A stretch of 64,000 nt of DNA from an uncultured bacterium. Lineage in GTDB: Bacteria > Bacillota > Clostridia > Lachnospirales > Lachnospiraceae. The translations under genes and the position numbers were made by a program. The stretch is taken from positions 1-64,000 of the forward strand of contig CAMXIF010000014.1 in NCBI GenBank assembly GCA_947243845.1, read 5' to 3'. Shown piece by piece: positions 1 through 8,866 of this stretch; within the stretch, counting starts at the first letter, position 1, and every line of letters starts with the position of its first letter. The notes under the pieces were generated by a model. That model was not told where the DNA came from. It was given only the letters and a program-made list of their open reading frames with translations, and ran no database searches.

Positions 1-249
1 AAACCTACATTTTTTCTTCGGCGTTTTCTTACATTTTATCATTGGCGCTAACACAGAAAAATTTGTAAAATCATTATAAGGTGCGGTTAAGGAATAAATA
101 GTATAAACAGGGCATGAGGAGCAGGAAGTCTTATCAGTGATAGGATAGCCTGCTTTTTAATGTCTGCATTTTGTTCCAAAACTCGTTCCAAAATTAACTT
201 TCCGTATCCTATACATTATTGGGACATATTATATAGGAAGGAACACGTT

Positions 250-452
250 ATGAAAAATTGTGTATTTGGATATATGCGTGTGAGTACCGAAGCACGGAAC
301 CTGGGCAGGCAGCTAAATACGCCTAAAAAATATGGCGTTGAGAGATATACAATGAGAAGATAATAGGTACGAAAAATCTGATCGAGCTGACAGGCCTTAA
401 GAAATCTACCTTTTACAAAAATTTGAAGATGGACACGAAAGAGAAGAGGTGA
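250..452 (+). pseudogene. Decayed serine recombinase (resolvase) remnant
   Basis: N-terminal MKNCVFGYMRVSTEARNLGRQL (Y-x-RVST motif), then a stop at 361-363; a downstream frame encodes a resolvase-like HTH, LIELTGLKKSTFYKNLK, ending at 452. The catalytic core is missing. Confidence 0.6.
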
Positions 453-457
453 ACAGA

Positions 458-751
458 ATGGAGAAAAACGGATTATTAGAGATCATTGCCGCGCATAGAA
501 CGATGGAGGCTCTGGATGCGGTCATGGCAAAAGATAAAGACTATCAGGAGGCATTAGCACAACAGCAGGAGGTTTTTGACAAACTGGATGAACTGGGATT
601 TACAAAGGAGCAAAAACGTGCGATCGACCAGGCGATAACGGTAAATAACCATTTCGGTGCAGTGTATGGTGCGGTTGCATACCGCTTCGGGATGGAGGAC
701 GGGATCAGGGTGCGGATGGAGATGGAAGAAATTATGCGCATGATGCAGTAA
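458..751 (+). CDS. Small hypothetical protein of the type often found beside resolvases (DUF6809-like)
   Basis: ORF with upstream AGAGG; overlaps the end of the recombinase remnant; family recalled from memory. Confidence 0.5.
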   Translation: MEKNGLLEIIAAHRTMEALDAVMAKDKDYQEALAQQQEVFDKLDELGFTKEQKRAIDQAITVNNHFGAVYGAVAYRFGMEDGIRVRMEMEEIMRMMQ

Positions 752-1049
752 TGATATGCGATACTCATATTGCGTATTCATTGCTTTGTTGCATCAGATA
801 TTGGCGCATGAGCGTTAGCAGGGGTGGTATGGTGACACGAATACTATCCATACCGCCTGATATCATAGCTAAATTATATAGATATAATATAATGTTTAAA
901 TTTGACACATGCTGGAAAATAAGAGTGATTGAACAAATATTTGAGATAGAGTACAATATAAAGAACAAGGAGATTGAATGTGGATAGCATTAGTAAATCA
1001 ATGGTTTATTTTATGCATTGACTATATGAAGCTGGGGAGGAGACAGTTA

Positions 1050-1244
1050 ATGACAATCATGAATGAATTGGATTCCACCTGTGGGATATCTGATGAGGAA
1101 TTAACGATAAGGTTCAAAGAATCAATAAGAATAGATAATGAAGTGAGAAAAATAAAGGGCCTGCCCATTGCAGGATACGATGATGAGACAAAAAAGGCGT
1201 ATCTTGAATATCCGGATGGGAGGCGGGAGTATGTTGGCGAATGA
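1050..1244 (+). CDS. Putative antitoxin/partner of the zeta-like toxin
   Basis: Small ORF MTIMNELDSTCGISDEEL... with GGGGAGGAG RBS; 14-nt overlap with the downstream kinase ORF. Confidence 0.5.
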   Translation: MTIMNELDSTCGISDEELTIRFKESIRIDNEVRKIKGLPIAGYDDETKKAYLEYPDGRREYVGE

Positions 1245-1815
1245 TGCGGTAAGGCTTCCAGAGGTCATTGTATTTGCAGGACCAAATGGGAGTGGGAAAT
1301 CGACTATTACGCAGATGGCGAAAGTCGGGGGCGAGTATATCAATGCAGACGATATCAAAAGAACTACCCTGTGTACGGATCTGGAAGCGGCAGTAAAGGC
1401 AGAAGAATTGAGGGAGCGCATGATAAATGATAAAAAGGATTTTACTTTTGAAACGGTGCTGTCTACCGATCGGAATGTGCTCTTATTGCAAAGAGCGAAA
1501 GAACAGGGATATTTTGTAAGGGGCATTTATGTTTTGACATCTAATGCAGATATAAACGTTGCAAGAGTACAGGCAAGAGAAGCATTGGGTGGGCATGGTG
1601 TTCCAGAAGAAAAAATCAGATCAAGATATACAAAGGCACTTGCATTGGTTCCGAGATTAGTTGAGATTTGTGATATCCTGCATATATATGATAATACGAG
1701 AGAACCATTCCGTATATTCAAGAAGCGAAAAGACAAGTTTTATCACTGGAAAAATCAGTATTGGAGTAATGATGATATAGAAAGATTGAGCGGGATTATA
1801 GATTATGTAAACTAA
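1231..1815 (+). CDS. Zeta toxin family P-loop kinase
   Basis: VIVFAGPNGSGKST Walker A near the N-terminus, YINADDI, FETVLST motifs as in zeta-toxin/UDP-GlcNAc kinase-like proteins. Confidence 0.8.
   Translation: MLANDAVRLPEVIVFAGPNGSGKSTITQMAKVGGEYINADDIKRTTLCTDLEAAVKAEELRERMINDKKDFTFETVLSTDRNVLLLQRAKEQGYFVRGIYVLTSNADINVARVQAREALGGHGVPEEKIRSRYTKALALVPRLVEICDILHIYDNTREPFRIFKKRKDKFYHWKNQYWSNDDIERLSGIIDYVN
1803..1813 (+). repeat. XerD-arm-like motif TTATGTAAACT
   Basis: Exact 11-mer; spans the zeta-toxin stop codon. Confidence 0.9.
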
Positions 1816-1854
1816 ATCCCCCCTATTTTATTTACTGTCAGCGAGACTGTGAAA

Positions 1855-1970
1855 AGAAGCGTTAGTTTGAAAATATGTTGATATGAATCACTTTATCGGT
1901 TAGAAGTTCGTTTACCCAATGATTCTAATTTGAGGGATGGATACCAACATATTTTCAAACTAACGCTTCT
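1855..1970. repeat. Long inverted repeat (30-nt arms, 1 mismatch) with nested hairpin
   Basis: AGAAGCGTTAGTTTGAAAATATGTTGATAT (1855-1884) vs reverse complement at 1941-1970; inner GAATCA (1885-1890)/TGATTC (1920-1925). Confidence 0.85.
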
Positions 1971-2189
1971 CCGTTTGTCTTTATACGGAGTGTAAGTATA
2001 AAGATAGAAATTGCTTCATCCATTCTGGAGGAGAGAATTTTTCTCTCCGTGGAAGTGGGAAGATTTTCTATGATAGTGAAATATAATAGGAAAAGAATTG
2101 TGGGTTAAGAACACAACCTGTTTTTTGTGGTTGTTATTAAATTTTTAATAATATACTTCTGGCATTACGAAGATAAAATTCTGGAGGGT

Positions 2190-3179
2190 TTATTCCGTTT
2201 GATCCATAGACTCAAATAGCATATATTTACAGGCTTTGTCATATATAGTGGCGAGCTGTTGACGATAATCATACACTGTTTTTACAAAATTCTTCGCCCA
2301 TCTTGGGTTCTCATCTCTATGGCGAGGAATAAAGACTGACGGATTGCTAGAGGATGGGATCATGTTTTTACCCAAATATGTAGTGTAATCGTCTAGTGTT
2401 TGTGAAAAGTTTTGAATCATCTGAAGCATTTTACCAATGGAATTTTGACCAAAAGGCACCCAAATATTATCACGAATATAGTCAAGGAAATTTTTGCAGT
2501 TTTCTAAACATTCATCATTCATTTGATTTGTCGGATCAGTTTCTTCTATAAATTTTCTCATAGCATAATTTTCAAGAGCTTCATTAAACAGAATAAATTC
2601 CTCCCTAAATAATAAGACAAGGGTTTCAGTAGGGGAAATCCATTGACAGTCTTCAATATAAGGAGAAAATTTTTCGTTGATGAAATCTTCTGTAATGAAT
2701 TTAATACAGTCACTTCCAATTTTATTATTAATGCCGCTATAAAGCGTATAGAGAAGAATTCTGCTGAGAAATTCAGAAAATACAAATTCTTTTTCTGTAA
2801 GTAATTGGTTTGGGTCTACAGAAAAGTATTTTTTTAAGTATTCTTCTTTTAAAGTTTTATTTCTCGATTCATTTTGAATGATATAAAGTAATGATAATAT
2901 CAATGTAGCTATTTTGCTTTCATCAATAAATGGAATGATATTATTTTTCATGCATTCTTTGACAGAATCTATTGACGGGACATCATTAAAATAGCCTGAA
3001 TCCAATCTAAAGTTGATTTGGCATTTTTTTAATTTGTTACTTGCAGTTCTATCTCTGGTATAGCGACTAATCGGGTCAACTATTTTGACTACTTCTGCAA
3101 TAAATCTTTCTTGCGTGATATTATATTTGTAAAGATCCAGTAGCGTTATAAATGTGCCAAAACATAATCTCAGATTCAT
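2190..3179 (-). CDS. Hypothetical accessory protein (329 aa)
   Basis: Long AT-rich ORF with no better overlapping ORF; no family recognised. Confidence 0.65.
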   Translation of the reverse strand: MNLRLCFGTFITLLDLYKYNITQERFIAEVVKIVDPISRYTRDRTASNKLKKCQINFRLDSGYFNDVPSIDSVKECMKNNIIPFIDESKIATLILSLLYIIQNESRNKTLKEEYLKKYFSVDPNQLLTEKEFVFSEFLSRILLYTLYSGINNKIGSDCIKFITEDFINEKFSPYIEDCQWISPTETLVLLFREEFILFNEALENYAMRKFIEETDPTNQMNDECLENCKNFLDYIRDNIWVPFGQNSIGKMLQMIQNFSQTLDDYTTYLGKNMIPSSSNPSVFIPRHRDENPRWAKNFVKTVYDYRQQLATIYDKACKYMLFESMDQTE

Positions 3180-3514
3180 ATTCTTGAAAAATCTCCTTAA
3201 CTAATGTATTTTAAAAAGTTCCAATATGCTATATATAAGAATTTTATAAAGATTAAGTCATTTTTAGCGCATGTTAGTTTGTAAAAAATTATATACAATC
3301 TTGTATTGAACGGCAATAGTTTCAGAACAATATTTCGGTATTGTTTTGAAGTTTTGCGTAGCAACAAGAAAGCAACTGAAGATTTAAACAAATTGTTTTA
3401 TAGTGGAGGTATCCAATAAACTGAGCTTGGATGGATGGAGTTATTTTATGTTCGTTGAAAATTTTATATGGTGAAAAAGGATGGTGATGACTTATCGGAA
3501 AGAAAAAAAGAAGT

Positions 3515-4957
3515 ATGTTAAATGAATTTGCAGCTCCTTTTGTCGATGGTATGTTAACGATTGACAAACCAACTATTCGTCCTGGCAAAAATATTCCCGA
3601 AAGTATGATTCTTGATATTAAAGAGTCTGGTCTTTGCATGGGACTTGAACAAAAGTACGGCAAAGGCTACTACGTTGGAAAAAAATCAGAGGATGACGGC
3701 AACGCGTTGGTTGTAGGAATTAACGGCAGCGGGAAGAGCCATGTTTTAGCAAAATCGATGATTGAAACATGGCGTGAGCCATTTATAGCTCTGGATTTGA
3801 AAGGAGAACTGTCGCGTCACTATAGACGGCTGTTACATGAAGGTAGAGTAGATCGAAAATATATTATTTTTGATCCCTTTGATGGAGATGCACCTTATGA
3901 CCCTTTCGCCATACTAAAAAGGGATAAACTGCACTTTGTGCAAAATGTGCGTGAGATTGCACACACAATTATTCCGAAGCCACTCGAGGATTCGGACAGC
4001 TACTGGATTAATATGGCCCGAGATTTTCTGTCAGCTGTGATTATATATTGTTTTTTGAGTGGATTGGATTTTATTGAGACCACCATAATTGCTGTTAGCA
4101 CTTCGGTTCCTGAATTGTGTCATATGATTAGGAAATCAGAATATCCGCTCGCAAAGATGTTTATAAGTGACATTGCTGGATTGAAAAGTGAACATCAATC
4201 CATGATTGGTACTGATATAAAGCAACACCTTATGGTCTTTGCCACAGATCAATACATACAGGATGCTTTAAGTCATGATCAAATACTAAAGACCTTTTCG
4301 TGGGAGGATATTATTACAGCAGACGATGCACCAAATGTTTTCCTACGATTGAACCAAGATCGTTTAGAGCAATGGGGCGGCATGATACGACTGATGCTCA
4401 CCCAACTAATCCGTACATTAGAAAGGCGACCAGACATGCAAAGCCCACAAGGTCGTAAAACCAACCCGATCTTAGTGTTGTTGGACGAATTTCCACTATT
4501 GGGGAAGATGGATGTCATTACTAATGCACTGACAACGCTGCGCTCCAAGAAGGTAACCTTTTGTCTGATGGTGCAGAGCATAGCACAGATGGATGCAGTT
4601 TACGGACAGGATATACGGAAAATCATAGTTGACAACTGCCAATATAAAGCAATGTTAAATATCACCGAGCCGGACAGCCAAGAATATTTCAGCAGATTAA
4701 TCGGCACTGTTCCGATTGGGAGAAGAAGTATTTCTCATAACTATGATCCAACTACGGAGTATAGTACTTGGGGGCGGCAGATTCAAGAATTTCGGGAGCC
4801 GTTGATTCTTCCGCACGAATTTGCGACCAACAAGGATATCTTGCTGCATACGCCATATGGGTTGCTAAGTACAATCAAGCTCCCTGTGTCAGAAACCCAT
4901 TTACATGCCTATCATCACGAAAAAATAATACAGAAATATTTGGAGGAAAGAAGATGA
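3515..4957 (+). CDS. VirD4/TraG-like type IV coupling protein without an N-terminal TM segment
   Basis: GINGSGKSH Walker A, LVLLDEFPLLGKMD Walker B region, DNCQYKAML motif; no hydrophobic N-terminal helices. Confidence 0.85.
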   Translation: MLNEFAAPFVDGMLTIDKPTIRPGKNIPESMILDIKESGLCMGLEQKYGKGYYVGKKSEDDGNALVVGINGSGKSHVLAKSMIETWREPFIALDLKGELSRHYRRLLHEGRVDRKYIIFDPFDGDAPYDPFAILKRDKLHFVQNVREIAHTIIPKPLEDSDSYWINMARDFLSAVIIYCFLSGLDFIETTIIAVSTSVPELCHMIRKSEYPLAKMFISDIAGLKSEHQSMIGTDIKQHLMVFATDQYIQDALSHDQILKTFSWEDIITADDAPNVFLRLNQDRLEQWGGMIRLMLTQLIRTLERRPDMQSPQGRKTNPILVLLDEFPLLGKMDVITNALTTLRSKKVTFCLMVQSIAQMDAVYGQDIRKIIVDNCQYKAMLNITEPDSQEYFSRLIGTVPIGRRSISHNYDPTTEYSTWGRQIQEFREPLILPHEFATNKDILLHTPYGLLSTIKLPVSETHLHAYHHEKIIQKYLEERR

Positions 4958-5250
4958 CTGTTGAAGAGAGAACCGCTATAGCGCAAAGAAAGGTAGAGCA
5001 GATCGAACGCCAACAGTTTTTGCGAGAGAACCGTTGCAAGGAAGCAGAAGCTAAAAGTGAACTTCGGCGAAAAATTATCATTGGGGAGATGTTTATCAAA
5101 CATTTTCCCATAGCATCGCAATTCACTCCCGGAAAATCATCCGATGAAAATAATCAGATTTTCAAACCATTGGATGATTACATGGAGGCGTTGGCAGAGT
5201 GTCAGCGGCTTTATCAGAAAATGGAAGATGTATTGATGCGACAACAGTAA
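4954..5250 (+). CDS. Small conjugation/mobilization accessory protein
   Basis: ATGA overlap with the coupling protein gene, GGAGG RBS, charged helical protein upstream of relaxase. Confidence 0.6.
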   Translation: MTVEERTAIAQRKVEQIERQQFLRENRCKEAEAKSELRRKIIIGEMFIKHFPIASQFTPGKSSDENNQIFKPLDDYMEALAECQRLYQKMEDVLMRQQ

Positions 5251-5259
5251 ATTCAATTT

Positions 5260-5304
5260 GCTATGCTATGCGCACTTACATACCTGGTGCGCATAGCACA
5301 TAGC
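5260..5304. promoter_or_regulatory. Candidate oriT of the MobA/MobL relaxase
   Basis: Perfect 11-bp IR GCTATGCGCAC (5265-5275)/GTGCGCATAGC (5287-5297), extending to GCTATGCTATGCGCAC/GTGCGCATAGCACATAGC; the minus strand reads TAAGTGCGC, like MOBQ nic regions; directly upstream of the relaxase. Confidence 0.6.
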
Positions 5305-5324
5305 GGCAAGATAGGAGGATTGAT

Positions 5325-6179
5325 ATGGAAGTAATCTCACTTCACATTGACATTATCAGTAGACGAACTGGCAGATCGGCAATACAAATGGCTGCATACT
5401 GTTCGCGTGATAAACTATATAGCGATTATACAGGAAAGTCTTACGATTACACTGACCGCCAGGATCTGGTTTGTCATGAGATCATACTGCCGGACTATGC
5501 GCCGGACACTTTTCGCAATTCGGAAGTTTTATGGAACAGTGTTGAAAAAATCGAAAAATCCAAGAATGCTAGACTGGCACGAACAGTAATCATTGCGTTG
5601 CCAAAAGAACTTAGTCATAGTTCCCATATCCAAATGGTACGTCAGTATGCGCAGGAATTTTTTGTACAGCAAGGTATGTGTGCTGACATATCCATTCATG
5701 ATAAAGGCGATGGCAATCCACATGCCCATATACTGTTAACAACCCGTTCTCTGGATCGTGATGGGAAATGGATGTGTAAACAGCGAAAAAATTATCTTTT
5801 GGATAAAAATGGTAACCGGGTTCGTGATTCTGTTACCCGGCAATACAAGTTGGGGAGGAACATTAAAACAAATGATTGGGATGAGCCGGAGCGCGTTGAG
5901 GAATGGCGAAAAGGATGGGCAAGAGTATGTCAGTCATGGTTTGAACGGTGTGGCATTTCCAAGGAAATTACGCACATAAGCTATGCAAGGCAGGGACTTG
6001 ACCGCGAACCGACAATACATCTTGGAGCTAGAGTAAAGGCTCTTGAGGATCGCGGTCTGTTGACTGACCGTAGTAAAAAGAATCGAGATATTAAAATGCG
6101 CAACCAAGAACGTGACCGTCTTATTTTCAGAGAACATATGGAAAAAGACCGTGAACGCGGATGGGAGCGCGACAGATAA
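5325..6179 (+). CDS. MobA/MobL family relaxase
   Basis: IISRRTGRSAIQMAAYCSRDKL and HDKGDGNPHAHILLTTR (HxH motif) typical of MobA/MobL. Confidence 0.9.
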   Translation: MEVISLHIDIISRRTGRSAIQMAAYCSRDKLYSDYTGKSYDYTDRQDLVCHEIILPDYAPDTFRNSEVLWNSVEKIEKSKNARLARTVIIALPKELSHSSHIQMVRQYAQEFFVQQGMCADISIHDKGDGNPHAHILLTTRSLDRDGKWMCKQRKNYLLDKNGNRVRDSVTRQYKLGRNIKTNDWDEPERVEEWRKGWARVCQSWFERCGISKEITHISYARQGLDREPTIHLGARVKALEDRGLLTDRSKKNRDIKMRNQERDRLIFREHMEKDRERGWERDR

Positions 6180-6263
6180 ATATAAAATTTAAGAGTTTAT
6201 TATTAATATTAGGAAGGAACTCTGTTTTACGATTCTAAATTTACAGGGAAAGGGGGTAATCGT

Positions 6264-7475
6264 ATGCAGTCAAATGTTAATCTGCGGCAGTTGCAAGCAT
6301 TGTTGCAATGTGATACGCTGGATATGTGCAACGTGCTTGATGTGATCATGGCAAGTAAAAGAGCAAAAATAAAGAATCTTCATACATACGCGATTACCCC
6401 CGCTAATTCTCATAATAAATACTGGACTACTTATTTCAAACCTGAGAATAAGGCCAGACTACTGATTCGCGGGAAAACTGAGGAAGAATTATTAGACAAA
6501 CTCGTAAAATTGTATGAGGAAACGGAGAACCTTGACAATTTAACATTCAATCGGTTATTTGACGAATGGCTGGAGTACAAAAAGGCAATAACCAATAGTG
6601 CTAACACCATAAAGAGGCATAGGCAGCACTATGCAAAATATTTTGAGCCTTCAAAGTTACATTCTATGAAAGTGTCGCATATTGATACATTTGTATTGGA
6701 AATGGAGTGTAATCGCATTGTGAAAGAGTTCAACCTGACCCGTAAAGCATGGGTAAATGCCAAGACTATACTGAATGGTATGTTTGAGTACGCAAAACGT
6801 AAAAAATATATCATTGATAATCCGTTATCTGATATGAAGATAACTGTACGGTACAAGCAGACAGTGAAGAAAGCGGGAAATACCCAGACATATAATACGG
6901 ATGAGTTGGAGGCATTGAACAAGTATCTTGACATGAAGTATGAGGAAACAAACGACAGTGTCTATATCGCTGTCCGCCTTAACTTCTTTCTCGGACTGAG
7001 AATAGGTGAACTGGCGGCTTTAAAGCCGGAAGATATTATGGGTAATCAGATTCATGTAGTCAGGGAAGAGGTGCGTGATCAGGAAACCAACCAGACTTAT
7101 GTTGTGGAGCATACGAAGACCAACCGCGACAGATTTGTGGCCTTAGTACCACAGGCTAAAAAATTATTGGAAAAGTTGGATATGGATGGAGCCTATTTGT
7201 TTGAACGGGATGGAGAACGTCTGAGAGCCAGGCAGATAGAGTATGTCCTGGAAAAATATGCACAGCACCAGGGGATTGAACCGAAAAGAAGTCATAAAAT
7301 ACGAAAAACTTATGCTTCAAGGCTCAACGCATACGGTGTACCTATAGATGCGATCCGGGAACAGTTAGGCCATTCAGAGCTGTCCACTACCTTGTCATAC
7401 ATATATAACCCATTGACGGAAGATGCGACATATTCAATGATTTCCGATGCTTTAGATGGAAAAAGAATATTGTGA
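6264..7475 (+). CDS. Tyrosine recombinase / phage-type integrase
   Basis: FFLGLRIGELAALKPEDI, SHKIRKTYASRL, LGHSELSTTLSYIYNP catalytic motifs; ends ~90 bp from a tRNA gene. Confidence 0.95.
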   Translation: MQSNVNLRQLQALLQCDTLDMCNVLDVIMASKRAKIKNLHTYAITPANSHNKYWTTYFKPENKARLLIRGKTEEELLDKLVKLYEETENLDNLTFNRLFDEWLEYKKAITNSANTIKRHRQHYAKYFEPSKLHSMKVSHIDTFVLEMECNRIVKEFNLTRKAWVNAKTILNGMFEYAKRKKYIIDNPLSDMKITVRYKQTVKKAGNTQTYNTDELEALNKYLDMKYEETNDSVYIAVRLNFFLGLRIGELAALKPEDIMGNQIHVVREEVRDQETNQTYVVEHTKTNRDRFVALVPQAKKLLEKLDMDGAYLFERDGERLRARQIEYVLEKYAQHQGIEPKRSHKIRKTYASRLNAYGVPIDAIREQLGHSELSTTLSYIYNPLTEDATYSMISDALDGKRIL

Positions 7476-7521
7476 TTCAAGTGTGATTCAAAATGATTCA
7501 AAAATCACAGAGAACAAAAAG

Positions 7522-7554
7522 GCGGAAACGCTGTATTTATCAACGTTTCCGCTT
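7522..7554 (+). terminator. Hairpin downstream of integrase
   Basis: GGCGGAAACG...CGTTTCCGC stem just before the tRNA-Gly 3' end. Confidence 0.55.
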
Positions 7555-7564
7555 CATTAAAAAG

Positions 7565-7637
7565 AGCGCGAGACGGGACTCGAACCCGCGACCCCGACCT
7601 TGGCAAGGTCGTGCTCCACCAACTGAGCCACTCGCGC
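7565..7637 (-). tRNA. tRNA-Gly (anticodon GCC)
   Basis: Minus strand GCGCGAGTGGCTCAGTTGGTGGAGCACGACCTTGCCAAGGTCGGGGTCGCGGGTTCGAGTCCCGTCTCGCGC; full cloverleaf, anticodon loop TTGCCAA. Confidence 0.95.
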
Positions 7638-7833
7638 ATATCTTTGTCTAAGCTGTTCTATCGCTCGGACGAATATTAATATACCATAAGGATTATGGTT
7701 TGTCAACCAAAATAAGTGGAAAAATTTCAAAAAAATTTTCATAAATTTCCCAAAAACTATTTGACAAAGTTTTCAAAAGGTGCTATAAGTTAGTGCGAAG
7801 AGAAAAAGAGAAGAGAATAAGGAGGAAAAGAAG

Positions 7834-8070
7834 ATGAAAGTAATGAACATTGACGATCCTGAAAAGTTTTTTGATGTAGTTAACAAGTGCAAGGGCACAG
7901 TTGAGTTGGTGACAAAAGAGGGGGACAGATTAAATCTGAAGTCTCAGTTAACAAAATATGTAGCGCTTACAAAGCTCTTTGCTGACAATGCGATTCCGGA
8001 GATGGAACTTGTGGCGCATGAGCCTGACGATGTGAATCTTCTGCTTGAGTACATGGTAAACTCAAAATAA
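7834..8070 (+). CDS. Small conserved hypothetical protein (78 aa)
   Basis: ORF with strong AAGGAGG RBS. Confidence 0.6.
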   Translation: MKVMNIDDPEKFFDVVNKCKGTVELVTKEGDRLNLKSQLTKYVALTKLFADNAIPEMELVAHEPDDVNLLLEYMVNSK

Positions 8071-8111
8071 ATTCAATGTAGGCGCGATAAGTGAAAGAAA
8101 GACTATTTAGG

Positions 8112-8138
8112 GAATCCTGCGTTTAGCAGGATTCTTTG
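8112..8138 (+). terminator. Rho-independent terminator-like hairpin
   Basis: GAATCCTGC gtttA GCAGGATTC followed by TTTG. Confidence 0.5.
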
Positions 8139-8159
8139 TATATGGGAAAGGGTAGCGAA

Positions 8160-8663
8160 ATGTATAACGAATTGACCAGACAGGATATCCAGAAGATGGA
8201 AGAAGAAATTGAATATCGTAAGCTGGTGGTGCGCAAGAACGCTCTGGAGGATGTGAAGGAGGCACGCGCACAGGGGGATTTGAGTGAAAATTTTGAGTAT
8301 TATGCGGCTAAGAAATTTAAGAATCAGAACGAGAGCCGGATCCGGTATCTGGAGAAGATGATTAAGACTGCCGTAGTGGTATCCGATGAGTCTGCGGAGG
8401 ACGAAGTGGGTATGAATAACACGGTGGAGGTGTTCTTTGAGGAAGATGGGATTACGGAGAGATATAAGCTGGTGACCACGGTGCGGGGAAATTCCCTAGA
8501 GGGATTGATCAGCACGGAATCGCCGCTGGGAAAGGCATTGCTGGGGCACAAAGTCGGAGACCGGGTATTTGTGGAAATAAATGCAGGCAATGGCTATTAT
8601 GTGGTGATTAAGACGATAGAGAATACTGTGGATGACGGCAGTGATAAGATAAGGAGCTTTTAG
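8160..8663 (+). CDS. GreA/GreB family elongation factor
   Basis: EARAQGDLSENFEYYAAKKFKNQNESRIRYLEKMI coiled-coil motif and SPLGKALLGHKVGD C-terminal domain. Confidence 0.9.
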   Translation: MYNELTRQDIQKMEEEIEYRKLVVRKNALEDVKEARAQGDLSENFEYYAAKKFKNQNESRIRYLEKMIKTAVVVSDESAEDEVGMNNTVEVFFEEDGITERYKLVTTVRGNSLEGLISTESPLGKALLGHKVGDRVFVEINAGNGYYVVIKTIENTVDDGSDKIRSF

Positions 8664-8690
8664 GGGACTGAAAGCTCCTTATCTTATTAT
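8645..8690 (+). terminator. Rho-independent terminator overlapping the stop codon
   Basis: Perfect 16-bp stem TAAGATAAGGAGCTTT (8645-8660)/AAAGCTCCTTATCTTA (8671-8686). Confidence 0.85.
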
Positions 8691-8752
8691 AGGAGAAATT
8701 CTCTTTTAAAAGGGTCTGCAGGATGTGCAAAGTTTTTAAAATTGAATTTATT

Positions 8753-8763
8753 AGTTTACATAA
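8753..8763 (-). repeat. XerD-arm-like motif TTATGTAAACT
   Basis: Exact 11-mer, intergenic. Confidence 0.9.
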
Positions 8764-8866
8764 CATGTAATATTCGTTTTTGTACAGGCATATATCTTAC
8801 AAAGAAATGACAAGCCTGCTGTACAGGGGGCGGGTTCGTTTCAGGGAAAGGCAGGAGGATGTGTGC

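Noticed and set aside
1-160. Left attachment site of the mobile element
   Set aside because: No copy of the tRNA-Gly 3' end (GGTTCGAGTCCCGTCTCGCGC or complement) is present at the window start; boundary probably lies outside.
751-987. 78-aa ORF between the DUF6809-like gene and TA module
   Set aside because: No RBS or conserved features; AT-rich intergenic character.
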